From the NCBI RefSeq assembly GCF_002197845.1, contig NZ_NIDE01000018.1, positions 106,902-170,901 on the forward strand: 64,000 bases of DNA. The letters run 5' to 3'. The stretch's first letter is position 1. Every line of letters starts with the position of its first letter. The notes beneath the pieces were generated by a model that saw only the letters and a program-made list of their open reading frames with translations, was not told the origin of the DNA and did not search any database. Of this stretch, positions 29,810 through 39,553 are shown one piece after another. Origin of the DNA: Fimbriiglobus ruber (lineage in GTDB: Bacteria; Planctomycetota; Planctomycetia; Gemmatales; Gemmataceae). The position numbers and the translations under genes are program-made.

Positions 29810-31510
29810 GGGTGCGGTCTCTCTGGCGGCTTGATCACGCGGCGATTGTGAGCTCGTTTCGCCCGCAGGTGGCGTAGGTTGGCACGGTCACGCTCGGGAA
29901 CGCGCGGAGCAGCCGTTGATACGCCTCCGTCCACACACCACTGAGGTTCAGCACCCGCAGGTCGAGAATCGTCTGCGCCCCGCCCTTGGTCCACCGCATC
30001 CCCGACAACTTCAGCCGCTGTGTGACGATCGTCTTGCACGCGGCCTCGGTGACTCCGCTGCCGCACGGGATGCCCACCCGCTGGTACGCGGCATACCGCA
30101 GGAACGGCGTCCGCTTCCGCAAGTAGTTGTACGCCTTGTCGAACGCGGCTCGCCTCTTCCCCTTCAACATCTGACGGCTGCGATGCACCGACGCCGAGTT
30201 GAGGACCCGGCGGATGCCGTTCGGCCGTTTCAACAGCGTCTGCATCCGACGCACCCAGGCGTGGGCCTGCCGTCCCGGACCGAACAACGCCCCGGCCATC
30301 GCCCACAGTCGCTCGCTCGCGTGGTAGTAGTCGACCACCCGCACCCAGTCGAGCCGGTCCCCGGTTCGCGGGTGCCGCATCGGTCGCAGGACCGTGGCGT
30401 AATACGCCGCCTCGTTGTCCCCCGCATCGGTCACGTAGCACAACCGCGGGAGCGGTCGCTCCCACGCCTGCAACACGGCCGTCACCAGGCGGGTCAAGTT
30501 CCGACTCATGGTCCCCTGCTTCGACTCGGGCGTGTGGGCCAGGTACACTGTTCCCAGGCGCCGCCCCCGGCGGTCGATCACGGTCACCGTACCCGCGGTC
30601 GCGACCTCGAACACGGTGCCCCCGCGAACCGGGAGGCCGAACGAGATGCCGTCCCGGCCGACGCTCAGGACCGGCTTGTGTGGACCCGTCCCGAGCCACG
30701 CCTGTTCCAGGAGCCGCAGCACGTTCTGCACCTGCACGTCGTGTCGGGCGGCCGCCATCCCATCGGCCACCCGGGCGACCACCGCCCGCAACTTCTTGAT
30801 CCCCCATCGCAGGCCGTGGTCATCCCGCAGCCGTTGCCGGGTCCGACGCTGGGTGGCCCCGGCCTCGGACTGGTCGTACGCGGCCCGTTCGGCGACGGCC
30901 GGGGTCGCCCCGGCCGCGAGGCCCAGTTGCACGGCCACGGGGAAGAGGGTCGACTCACCGGTCCGGTGCGTCGGGCGATACCCGACCCGCCACAACCGGA
31001 CGTTGCCGAATAGGGTGGCGACGACCTGCGGCGTCGGGCGGCCGAGCCGGGTGTACGGGGTGGCCTCGAACTCGACGTGGGACGGCAATGCCTCGACCTC
31101 CCGGGGTTCGACATGGTTGTACGCCCATTCCAGCCCGAGGCGGCCGAGTTCTCGCATCCGCTCCCGCAGTTGTTGCTCGAGGGCGAACGTCGCCGAGGGT
31201 GAGGCGGGGGCAGCGGCGAAGTCGCGGAGGAGTTGGACCAGGGCCGTCCACGCCGGGGCGAGTGCGTCCTCGGCGTCGAGGTCGGGCGAGTGGGAGCCGG
31301 CCGAGCGGGGAACCCCGAGGGTAGCCGCGACGGCGAGCAAGTGCAGAGAGTACGTCATGTGTGGCGTCCTGGCCGGCGAAATTGTGTGGTAACAGCTCGT
31401 TGAACCAAGGACGCCACACGTTTTCAAGTCGTCAAAGCCAACCCAGAACCCGTTGCGGTTGAAAGCGGTGAAAAAGCGACTGGATTATGCGCAGGGGAGA
31501 GATCCCACCC
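29810..31510 (-). mobile_element. ISKra4-like insertion sequence, copy 2 (inverted)
   Basis: Same element as 26851-28550 in the opposite orientation. Its own exact 8-bp target duplication GCTACCAC flanks it (29802-29809 and 31511-31518). The differing duplications show two independent insertions. Confidence 0.9.
29835..31358 (-). CDS. ISKra4-like transposase, intact copy
   Basis: 507 residues from the ATG at 31358, which lies after CCAGGA; an in-frame upstream ATG at 31427 would add 23 residues from the terminal region. The C-terminal half carries the acidic residues expected for a DDE enzyme: TDAGDNEAAYY, VVDYYHASERLW and SGVTEAACKT, followed by the family signature KLSGMRWTKGGAQTILDLRV. 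It probably also serves the broken copy at 27003. Confidence 0.9.
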   Translation of the reverse strand: MTYSLHLLAVAATLGVPRSAGSHSPDLDAEDALAPAWTALVQLLRDFAAAPASPSATFALEQQLRERMRELGRLGLEWAYNHVEPREVEALPSHVEFEATPYTRLGRPTPQVVATLFGNVRLWRVGYRPTHRTGESTLFPVAVQLGLAAGATPAVAERAAYDQSEAGATQRRTRQRLRDDHGLRWGIKKLRAVVARVADGMAAARHDVQVQNVLRLLEQAWLGTGPHKPVLSVGRDGISFGLPVRGGTVFEVATAGTVTVIDRRGRRLGTVYLAHTPESKQGTMSRNLTRLVTAVLQAWERPLPRLCYVTDAGDNEAAYYATVLRPMRHPRTGDRLDWVRVVDYYHASERLWAMAGALFGPGRQAHAWVRRMQTLLKRPNGIRRVLNSASVHRSRQMLKGKRRAAFDKAYNYLRKRTPFLRYAAYQRVGIPCGSGVTEAACKTIVTQRLKLSGMRWTKGGAQTILDLRVLNLSGVWTEAYQRLLRAFPSVTVPTYATCGRNELTIAA

Positions 31511-31524
31511 GCTACCACTGAGAA

Positions 31525-31545
31525 GGGTGAGGTCTCTCTGGGGTA
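31525..31545 (-). mobile_element. Orphan ISKra4-like terminus
   Basis: GGGTGAGGTCTCTCTGG matches the end of the two neighbouring ISs (GGGTGCGGTCTCTCTGG) with one mismatch, but continues directly into Rhs sequence. It looks like the scar of an earlier copy that deleted the 5' part of the second Rhs gene. Confidence 0.6.
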
Positions 31546-31549
31546 GGCG

Positions 31550-32333
31550 TCACCCAGACCCTAACGTTCACGTACGACGCGGCCGGGAACCAGCTGACGG
31601 CCCAGGCTCCAATCGGGACGTACACCCTGACGTACGACGCCGACGACCGGGTGGCGGCGGTCTCCGAGCCGTTCGGCCTGGGGCTCACGTTCACGTACGA
31701 CGCGGCCGGGAATCGGACCGGGGTGCAGGACAGCCTGGGCGGGGTCGAGACGCTCACGTTCGATGCCCTCGACCGCCAGTCCACCCTCCAGTTCGACGAC
31801 AGTACCGGAAGTGGCGGGAGTGGTGGCAGCGGCGGGAGTGGGGGAGCGGTGGAAGCGGCGGGAGTACGAGCGGGATTCAGGAGGTGCGGACGTACGACGC
31901 GGGCGGGAATCTGTCGACCGTCACCCGGCAGTCGGCGACCGGGTTCGGGTGGTCGACGGTCGGGACGACCACGTACGCGTATGACGCCGACAACCGGACG
32001 ACCGGGATCACCGATTCGGGCGCCGGTGGCGGAGCCTTGGCCAGTTACGCGTACGCGTACGACGTGGCCAGCCGGTTGACGCACTAGACGGACGACGGGA
32101 TCGGCACGACGTACACGTACGATAGGACCAATCAAGTTACGGCGGCCGGGGCGGTTACGTATTCGTACGACGCGAACGGGAACCGGACGGACCCCGGGTA
32201 CGCGACCGGGACCGGGAACCAGGTGACGACGGACGGGACGTGGACGTACACGTACGACGCGGCCGGGGACACGACCGGGAAGACGGACGCGGCCGGGGAC
32301 GCGTGGGGGTACGGGTACAACAACGCCGACTAG
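31550..32333 (+). pseudogene. Truncated second Rhs core
   Basis: Near-identical to 24600-25395 of the Rhs gene but without its first 2,000 codons. It is inactivated by a frame change in the GGS linker (around 31840) and by two in-frame TAG codons, at 32085 (GAG to TAG) and 32331 (CAG to TAG). The downstream part stays open and is listed separately. Confidence 0.85.
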
Positions 32334-34751
32334 ATGGTGTCGGCCGCGTATACTCCCGCCGGGTCCGGGTCGCCGACCGAGGTGGCCACGTACGTGTACG
32401 ACGCGTTCGGCAACCAGATCGAGGAGGACGCGACGATCGGGGGCGTCACCACCGTGACTCGGGAGGGGTTCGACGGGTGGAACCCGGCGAGTGCGGACGG
32501 GGCCGGGAACGGGTCGTTCGACGCGTGGGCCGACCTGAACGGGAGTGATGCCCTGGTGACCCGCCGGGTGTACGGCCCGGGGGCCGACGAGTTAACGGCC
32601 CGGGAGTCGGCCGGGGGGACCGTCGGGTGGTACCTGACCGACGATCTGGGCAGCATCCGCGGGATCACCGACGGGAGTGGCACCCCGCTCACGACCATCG
32701 GGTACGACGCGTTCGGGGACGTGACGGCCGACACGACCCCGGCGGCGGCCGATCAGTATGGGTACGCCGGAGTGGCCACCGATCCAGTCACGGGGCTGGA
32801 GTCGAACGGGAACGGGGCCGGGGAGTACAACCCGGCGCTGGGGCGGTTTAACCAGCAAGACCCGACCGGGTTCGGGGGCGGGGACGGGAACCTGTATCGT
32901 TACACCGGGAACGACCCGCTGACCATGACCGACCCGTCGGGGCAGTACACGCAAGGGGACGAACTCCCCTCCCCCGGGGATGCCGGGACGGGGCGGGAGT
33001 ACCCGCTGGCGATGGGCGGGTCGACGGGGACATCCGACTCCCCGTCAACCGGGAACGGGTGGACGGGCAGATATTACCCGCTGGCGATGGGCGGGTCGAC
33101 GTCCATGCCCACCTCACCGGAGCTGACGTCGGTGGCCACGCTGGGATATGATACGGGGGTAGCCTTGCCGGGCGATTCGGATTCGCAGCCGAGCATGGAG
33201 CCAACGGATATTGAGCAAACGTCGAACTATGTGAGCATCAAAGGGTTCGTCGCGTCGAGCCTCGGCCCGCAACCGATCTCGGGCGCGGAAACCGTCCAGG
33301 GGAACTCGCTCAACGACTTTTTCACGCCCGGCAACAGTACACTCCAGTTGCAGACCGATGAGAACGGTAACCCCGGTGGAGGTAGCGGAAATGCATTAGA
33401 GGGGCCAAGGAAGCCACCTACTTCCGGACAGAATGGTACGGAAAATAGCGTCCCCTTTATTCCACCGAGCGCCTTTAAAGATCAACCACCCACTGCTCCA
33501 CAACCAACTGGCGGATTTCTTACTGCAGTGTGGTCGAACGTGACGGGCTTTGCAGACGGGCTTCTCGGCCCTCGCGTACCTACAAAGGACTTCAAACCGA
33601 TTATGCTCCTCGGGCCAAGTATTCCAACCTATCAGTTCGAATGGAACATGCTTCTCGGCCCGCGAATACCGACTAAAGACCTTGGCACAGCGTTCGAAAA
33701 TGGGCAAATAGGTGAGGAATATGGTCAAGCGATTAGCGGTCTACTCATAGGCCGGGCTGTCAATAATGCCATTTTTCCAAAACCTGTTCAACCGATTGGG
33801 AAGGGTGGGTGCTTCCCGGGCGGCACGCCAGTGGCCACTGCAGACGGCCCGAAATCGATCGAGGCGCTCATTCCAGGTGATCGGGTCTGGGCATTTGATT
33901 TCCGTCACCTGAGATGGCGGCTAAGTCCGGTCTTGAAAGCGTTCCGGCTCGACTATAACGGTATTATGACCAGCATTACGGCTGGTGGACACTCGGTAAC
34001 CGCGACGGGGGGGCACCCGTTCTGGGTCGAGCAGGGTACTGACCTATCGGGACGGCCGCATCCGGGTCATGCCCCGCTGACAGAACCGGGTGGGTTGTTG
34101 CACGGGCGGTGGGTACTTGCCCAAGACTTACGGGTCGGGGATGTGCTAGTCCTCAGGACCGGTGGAGGATCCGGGCCGGTCGAGGAGATCGCGAGTGTCG
34201 ACCAGCAGTTAACCGTGTACAATGTCCGAGTCGCCGAATATGAGAATTATGCGGTCGGCCGGAATGGGGCGCTGGCCCATAATCAAAATACTCCTACTCC
34301 GAGTCCGAACCCACCTGGAACACCTACTCCCAAATCGCCGACGAATCCGAACCCACCCGGAACACCTACCCCCAAATCGCCGACGAATCCGAACCCACCT
34401 GGAACGCCTACCGCCAAGGCCCCCGTAGTCAATCCGAGTATACCCGTTACGGGTGGGGTTGTCCGGCCTATAGTGACGGACGTCAGATTGAATACCCTAA
34501 TGGACGATATTTATAAACCCAAAGCGGTTGCGAACCCTCTTCCCGGAACAAACGGAGGGACGGCTGATTCGATTCGATGGACAAAACGAACGGGTCAACT
34601 TGTAAGGGGGAGCGATCACATAGTAGCCGGCAAAGACAGGATCCAAAGTTTGAAAAATTGGCTTCGAGATAATCCATTAGCATCCGAAGCAGACAGGCAA
34701 GCGGCGCAAGCCGTGATCACCGATTTAGAGAATGCTTTGGCGGGTAATTAA
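32334..34751 (+). CDS. Orphan Rhs C-terminus: HINT domain plus candidate toxin
   Basis: 805 codons opening right after a TAG. Residues 1-205 are the Rhs core end (LGRFNQQDPTGFGGGDGNLY), near-identical to the full Rhs protein. A variable linker with internal repeats (YPLAMGGST, LLGPRxPTKD) follows to about 490. Next is a pretoxin HINT domain (about 490-650): Cys1 in GGCFPGGTPV, the TATGGHPFW His block, and a YAVGRNGALAHN end where self-cleavage would occur. Then come three proline-rich repeats and a 100-residue C-terminal domain (GGTADSIRW, GSDHIVAGKDR, LKNWLRDNPLASEADRQAA) that resembles Rhs-tip toxins I cannot name. There is no ribosome site at 32334, so it is probably silent unless recombined onto the intact Rhs gene. 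The candidate immunity gene follows 2 bp later. Confidence 0.75.
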   Translation: MVSAAYTPAGSGSPTEVATYVYDAFGNQIEEDATIGGVTTVTREGFDGWNPASADGAGNGSFDAWADLNGSDALVTRRVYGPGADELTARESAGGTVGWYLTDDLGSIRGITDGSGTPLTTIGYDAFGDVTADTTPAAADQYGYAGVATDPVTGLESNGNGAGEYNPALGRFNQQDPTGFGGGDGNLYRYTGNDPLTMTDPSGQYTQGDELPSPGDAGTGREYPLAMGGSTGTSDSPSTGNGWTGRYYPLAMGGSTSMPTSPELTSVATLGYDTGVALPGDSDSQPSMEPTDIEQTSNYVSIKGFVASSLGPQPISGAETVQGNSLNDFFTPGNSTLQLQTDENGNPGGGSGNALEGPRKPPTSGQNGTENSVPFIPPSAFKDQPPTAPQPTGGFLTAVWSNVTGFADGLLGPRVPTKDFKPIMLLGPSIPTYQFEWNMLLGPRIPTKDLGTAFENGQIGEEYGQAISGLLIGRAVNNAIFPKPVQPIGKGGCFPGGTPVATADGPKSIEALIPGDRVWAFDFRHLRWRLSPVLKAFRLDYNGIMTSITAGGHSVTATGGHPFWVEQGTDLSGRPHPGHAPLTEPGGLLHGRWVLAQDLRVGDVLVLRTGGGSGPVEEIASVDQQLTVYNVRVAEYENYAVGRNGALAHNQNTPTPSPNPPGTPTPKSPTNPNPPGTPTPKSPTNPNPPGTPTAKAPVVNPSIPVTGGVVRPIVTDVRLNTLMDDIYKPKAVANPLPGTNGGTADSIRWTKRTGQLVRGSDHIVAGKDRIQSLKNWLRDNPLASEADRQAAQAVITDLENALAGN
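34305..34430 (+). repeat. Three 42-bp tandem repeats after HINT domain
   Basis: Units encode PNPPGTPTPKSPTN; the first two are nearly identical and the third is diverged. They form a flexible linker between the HINT cleavage point and the toxin candidate. Confidence 0.8.
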
Positions 34752-34753
34752 GG

Positions 34754-35107
34754 ATGAATAACTTCCTAATATACAAAAATCTTAGAGAATACGTAGCATC
34801 TTTTGATGTAAATATTAAGACAATCTTAGCGCATCACGAAAAGATGTGCGGTGAATTTATACCGCATGTATTCGCATGCGATATGGTTCGAGATATCGAT
34901 TCGTTATACATGAAAAATCACGAAATCCTTAATTCTTTCGTAAGCCTCGTGGGTACGCTTTGCAATTCAAAAGACACCATGATTATAGATTTACTATACG
35001 CTTCTTTGTTTCCTACACTGGATGAATACAGCAATCTAAAGGCGACCTTCTTGCGTCTAGCTTCTCCTAGCGTTGTTAGTTGCTACCTGCACTGGCAGTC
35101 TCTGTAA
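34754..35107 (+). CDS. Candidate immunity protein
   Basis: 117 residues, AT-rich, starting 2 bp after the toxin-candidate stop codon with AAGG just upstream. No signal peptide, so cytosolic as expected of an immunity protein. The segment ILAHHEKMCGEFIPHVFACDM and the following helical part resemble the DUF7674-type small proteins (H-x-x-E/P-HV-x-GD pattern); that family link is from memory and tentative. Position, size and composition are the main evidence for immunity. Unlike the toxin frame it has its own start and could be expressed alone. Confidence 0.6.
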   Translation: MNNFLIYKNLREYVASFDVNIKTILAHHEKMCGEFIPHVFACDMVRDIDSLYMKNHEILNSFVSLVGTLCNSKDTMIIDLLYASLFPTLDEYSNLKATFLRLASPSVVSCYLHWQSL

Positions 35108-35153
35108 CTATCATGATGGGTCAGTTGAGGTTGCTGATGGATCGAATTGATGG

Positions 35154-37008
35154 CTAGTCCTTAAACAAGCGGGTTTTTATACACATTCCGAACATTGATT
35201 CAGTCGACGAACGCCCCGGAACCCGCCGTGGGTGGGGTCTGTTTCGGGACGCGATTCGTAACTCCGGCCTCCTCCCTTCCATCCGTGGCTCGTTCGGCGT
35301 CTTCGCGGATCGGGACATCCGGATCCCGATGTCGTTTCGTCCGCCCTCACCGCCGTAACCGATCGACCAGCCGGAAGAAGATCGCCAGGTGCGGATTCCA
35401 ACCCAACAGCCGGAGGATCAACCGCCGCCCGGAGGTCACGACCTGGCACGGCAACAACACGAACGCGTTTACGAACGTCTGGAATTCTCACCGCAGCACC
35501 TGCCGCTTCTCGTCCCGGTGCCGACCCTGCCACCGGCCCGCCGTGTCCGGCGGCATCAACGCCCACCACGCCTTCCGGGACCACGCCAGGGCCGTCATCA
35601 CCATGTACGCCCAGTTGCTCGCCAGCGTGTCCGTCGGGGCCGACAGAGCCCGCACTCCGCCCTTCAACTGGGCGATCAGGTTCTCCTGGTGGCACCGGTC
35701 GTTGGCCGAGAAGACGATCTCCGCGGGTGTCCACGCCCGCTCGTTCGTGATGTAAAAGAAGAACCGCGTCTCGTCGAACAAGGCGCGTTGCCCTTTCGTC
35801 CGCGCGATGTTCTTGCGGACGACCACCATCCGGTACTCGCGGTCGCACGCGGTCGGCCGGTACGCGAATTCGGCCACGTCCTCCGACTGCAGCCGCAGGG
35901 TCTCGTACTCCCGGTCCCGGACGATCCCGTCTCGGATGTCGGCCGGCTTCTGCCGGGTCGTCGTGGCGACCGCGTACCGGTCCGGGCGAGTCAACCGCTG
36001 CCACGCGGTCGCCGGCAGTTCCTCGGCCAAGGCGACCAGGTTCGGTTTGGCGTCGTACCCGAAGAGGAACCGCACGTGGGGCATCGCGTCCCACCCGTCG
36101 AGCCGTTCGGTCTGCGAGAAGTCGGTGTCCCCGCGGAACAGCACCTTGCGGAACCCGGCCTCCCGGCACAGGACGCCGGCCCGGGTCCGTTCGGCGGCCG
36201 CGCCCTTGTGCGACGGGCGGTTCCCGGGGCGGTTGACCAGGCTCAGAACCTCCCCGGTGTTGGCTAGAGTAATGAGCAGCGGGTGGTATCCCCACCGCCC
36301 GTCGTACGTGATGTCCTGGCCCTGTTTGGATCGCCCGGCGGTCTCCACGATCGTGCCGTCGGCATCCAGGATGGCGAGGTCGAAGAAGGCGTCGGGTTGC
36401 TCGGCCCAGACCCGGCGGCGGGTGCGGTCGAAGGCGTCGAGGAGGCCGCGGACATCCTTCTCCTCGAATCGCCGGCCGAAGTCGCCGGCGGTCGTCGGAT
36501 CCGGGATGCGGGCGGCCCCGAGGGCGTCGAGGACGGCCGCGTCATTGCGGAGGCGGTCGATGTCCTGCAGGCAGGTTCCACCGCACAGGGCGTGGTACGC
36601 GAGGGTCAGGACGTGGTCGGATTCGTGGTACGGGAGGTGGGTCTGGAGGACGTGGACGGCGTCATCGATGTCCCCCACGAGGCCGATCCGACCGACGAGT
36701 TGGTGGAGGAGTCCGATGCCCCGCACGGAATGGCGCGGGCCTTGTCGGCGACTTCGTAGTGAAGGGTGTGGTCCGAGAGAACGGGTCGGGCCGGCGACCC
36801 GCCGTTCCGTTTCCTGAGACGGCGTTCGATACGCGTCTTGTGTTTGCGGAACCACTTCTGGAAGATGGTCTTCACTTGAAATCCTTCTGTGGGGCGGCGG
36901 TTCGGGTCGTCTGGTAATGACCAAAACAGTCGAAACGCAGAGGGATTTCAAGCTTTTCCCACTTCCCTCAAAAAATCATGCCTCGTAGTTCGCTTGGTTA
37001 AGGGCTAG
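35154..37008 (-). mobile_element. IS1380-family element, copy A (decayed)
   Basis: Ends are CCTTAAACAAGCG (left) and, reversed, CCCTTAACCAAGCG (right), bounded by CTAG on both sides, consistent with a 4-bp IS1380 duplication. The transposase is disrupted. A related intact copy lies at 58628-60503. Confidence 0.8.
35347..36875 (-). pseudogene. IS1380-family transposase, broken
   Basis: Reconstructs to 509 codons, the same length as the intact copy at 58760-60289. It starts GTG at 36875 (KTIFQKWF). Two lesions: a G run short by one near 36720, after KARAIPCG, and an in-frame TGA after EKRQVL (the codon for Leu in the intact copy). Family motifs remain: HVLTLAYHALCGG, LDADGTIVETAG, LFRGDTDFSQ, FSANDRCHQENLIAQLK. 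The in-frame stop cannot be a homopolymer error, so this copy is probably truly dead. Confidence 0.85.
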
Positions 37009-37323
37009 TGGGTCAGGTCATCGACCTCTGCCAGCGAGTTGGACTTTTCGCTGAGGAGGCGAAACCCAATTTGGTAGCGACATAGCTCAATAAACTATTT
37101 TGCAAATTGTGATTAACAGTCATTATACTTTACGAAAAGAAGATTAGTCAATCGTTGGCCGCCCATTACAACAAGCAGCGACTCCTCAACACCGAACAAG
37201 TGGGTTCGCCATGAAGCAGAAGGAAAACTAAGATGTCGATAGGCCGTGCCGATATCTGATCTGGTTCCCGGATCGACCCTAGGCGCTCCCATCCCACCCG
37301 ACCGGGCCGACCGAGCATCTTTT
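37009..37323. other. Gene-free stretch with a low-GC patch
   Basis: AT-rich between about 37080 and 37250, with no recognisable gene. It lies between the IS1380 relic and an IS66 accessory-gene relic. Confidence 0.4.
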
Positions 37324-37596
37324 TGGCGGCAGACGCTCGCAGAATTCGATGCCTCGAAGGTGTCGGTCCGGGCGTTCTGCCATCAACGCGGATTCCACGA
37401 GAAGCGATTCTATACCTAGCGTCGGACTCTCGGATTGAGCCCGACTCCCCGTTGCCCGGTGGACCCGGCTCCCGTCCCCAGGTACTTCCCCGTCCGGGTG
37501 ATCCCCGATCCGGTCGCCGAGTTCACCCTCCCCGTGGTGATCATCATCGGGAAGGAAAACACGAACAGCACGAAAAAGAAAACGCGACAGCCGTGA
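37324..37596 (+). pseudogene. IS66 accessory protein (TnpA-like) relic
   Basis: One frame of 90 codons reads WRQTLAEFDASKVSVRAFCH, then FHEKRFYT-stop-RRTLGL, then PVRVIPDPVAEFTL. This is the pattern of IS66 TnpA-type proteins (W..RL..F..S..SVAAFC...G...FY.WRR). The stop (TAG) sits where the family has Trp (TGG). No start codon or partner genes remain. Confidence 0.6.
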
Positions 37597-37644
37597 GGTT
37601 GAGGATTATTTCCTCTGCTTCGTTTCTTTGCCGGCTTGGCTTTG

Positions 37645-39183
37645 GGGTCTGGCAAATCTTTCTGGCGATAGGTGCTCAGGGTGCCAGAATAGGGGAATAT
37701 ATGCCGTAACCCCTGTCCGAGGCCCGTCATGGAACCGATGCCCCGACTCAATCGTGACGCGTACATCGCGGTGATGCGCCAGCAGGTGGAGGCGATGCTC
37801 GGACAAGTTGCCGACGCCATCAACAATGCGAAGGACGGGGAGATCATCGCCGGCAGCGAATGCCAGGTCCGCGACCTCTTCGGCACCCTCCGGCAGAAGG
37901 CGTATGAGGTCGGACTCCAGATGCGAACGGATGCGGCGGAAGCCGCTTTTTCCCCCTCCGCAGGACGCCGGGTCCCAGAAGAAGCTGCGGAATAAGGGCC
38001 GCCAGGAGTACACGGTGCTGACGGTTAACGGTCGGGTCCGGGTGGCGCGGATTCGGTGGCAGGGGTCGGATGGCAGCCGGACGGTGATCGACGGGTACCT
38101 CGACCGGGCCGAGCGGACGATCAGTGTGGGGATCCGAGAGATGGCCTGTCGGTTGAATGGCGGGGGAACGAACTTCGACCGGACGGCCGAGAATCTGGCC
38201 CACGTCGCCCAGGTGCATGCGAGCGGGGAAACGCTGCGGACGTTGATCGAAGCCGAGGGCCGCAAGGTGGTGAAAGCGTTCCGCGAGGGGACGGTGCCGA
38301 TCACCTGGACGGCGAAGGACTGCGTGGCCGAACCCGGGACGGCCGGGCCGACGCGGGTGTACTTCGGGTGCGACGGGGTGATGGCCCCGATGGTCACGGC
38401 CGGGGAGAAGACGAAGCGGCGTCAGACCATCCAGTCGAAACGGCGGCGGCGTGGGCGGAAATGCCGCCCGTTGCCCCGGGCCAAGGCGGGGGCGGATCAG
38501 AAGTACAAGGAGTTCAAGCTCGTCACGTATTACGACGAGCCGAAGACGCACCGGCTGGTGGTGGGAACCAAGGGGAACGGTGAGGAGGCGGGTCGGCTCA
38601 TGCGCCGGTTGGCGGGTCGCATCGACTTGGCGACGGCGGCGGAAAAGGTGGGCAATGTGGATGGGGCTCCGTGGATTCGCGGCCAGGTCGAGGGGCGTGG
38701 CCTGCCGCTGGACGCGTTGGGGCTCGATTTCTACCACCTGGCGGAGAACGTGCATAAGGCCCGGCGGGTGGTGTACGGGGACTCGGACGTGGCGGGCATG
38801 GTCTGGGCGGGGGACATCTTGCACGCGTTCAAACACGACGGGTACGACATCACGTGGGAGAAACTGGTCACCTGGCGGGCCTTGTGGCGGGGTCCGAAGC
38901 GTGCGGCCGCCGACGCGTTGAGGAACTACGTCAGCGAACGTCGGGAGATGATCTTGTATCCGGCGTTCGCGGCCAAGGGTTGGCAAATCGGCAGCGGTCC
39001 CACGGAGGCGTGCTGCAAAACCTTGACCCAGAGACTCAAAGGTCCGGGCATGCGGTGGGACGCCGACAATGCCGAAGCGATCATGGCACTGGAATCATTG
39101 CGCGAAAGCGACTTGTGGAAGACGTATTGGCAAACCCAATTGCCGCAAACGACTTAACGACGCCAGAAAAATTTGCCAGACCC
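37645..39183 (+). mobile_element. Second ISKra4-like insertion sequence
   Basis: A 1,539-bp element with 23-bp inverted repeats, GGGTCTGGCAAATCTTTCTG at the left end and its complement at the right with one mismatch. A 9-bp target duplication TTGGCTTTG flanks it (37636-37644, 39184-39192). It is different from the 1.7-kb element at 26851 and 29810. Confidence 0.85.
37729..39157 (+). CDS. ISKra4-family transposase, frameshifted
   Basis: 475 residues after removing one base from the T5C5 run at 37947-37956. The first frame (from ATG 37729) stops at 37995; the second continues SQKKLRNKGRQEYTVLTVNG to 39157. Motifs: VYFGCDGVMAPMV, LDFYHLAENVHKA, and GSGPTEACCKTLTQRLKGPG, the ISKra4 C-terminal signature. 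A programmed frameshift at the T/C run is possible, but ISKra4 enzymes are normally one frame. Confidence 0.8.
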
Positions 39184-39197
39184 TTGGCTTTGATCGA

Positions 39198-39455
39198 TTA
39201 CCAGAAACGATGACTTTCACTCGCCATCTCATATATTTGGCACTGATGGGTTAACCGGTCGAGCAGGGTCACGGTTCTCCGTTCGCCTTGGAATACCTGA
39301 TCCCACTCGCTGAATTGCAGATGGCTGGTGATCAGGAGGCTTCGCCGCTCGAACCAGTCAACGAACACTTGGAACGTCAACTCGGCCCGGCTGAGCGACA
39401 GAAATTCGAGTTCGTCGACGATCAATAAATCGAGGCGGTCAAGGCTTGCCTGTCA
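39198..39455 (-). pseudogene. istB: IS21 IstB (helper ATPase) C-terminal relic
   Basis: About 85 codons of the IstB C-terminus: LIVDELEFLSLSRAELTFQV (Walker B), SLLITSHLQFSEWDQVFQGE, LLDRLTHQCQIYEM. The Walker A half and all of istA are missing. Confidence 0.75.
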
Positions 39456-39535
39456 ACGCTCATGTCAAACTGATCAAACTGACCCGGTTAATGCTCATCT
39501 GAAATTAACCCGCCTCCATGACTTCACAAGCAGAG
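39456..39535. repeat. IS21-type terminal region remnant
   Basis: Contains two partly matching repeats (GCTCATGTCAAACTGATC and GCTCATCTGAAATTAACCCG), as multiple end repeats occur in IS21. It is joined directly to the truncated istB, so an internal deletion derivative is likely. Confidence 0.4.
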
Positions 39536-39553
39536 GAAAAGCCAGCTACTCGT

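Noticed and set aside
26843..31518. A composite transposon carrying the beta-propeller gene
   Set aside because: Each IS copy has its own different 8-bp duplication, so the unit did not transpose as a whole.
35177..36295. A 372-aa protein in another frame of the IS1380 relic
   Set aside because: Arg/Gly-rich shadow frame; the true transposase motifs lie in the neighbouring frame.
37941..37960. Programmed frameshifting in the second ISKra4-like transposase
   Set aside because: The shift needed is +1 at a T/C run, and ISKra4 transposases are usually a single frame; a plain indel is simpler, though not excluded.
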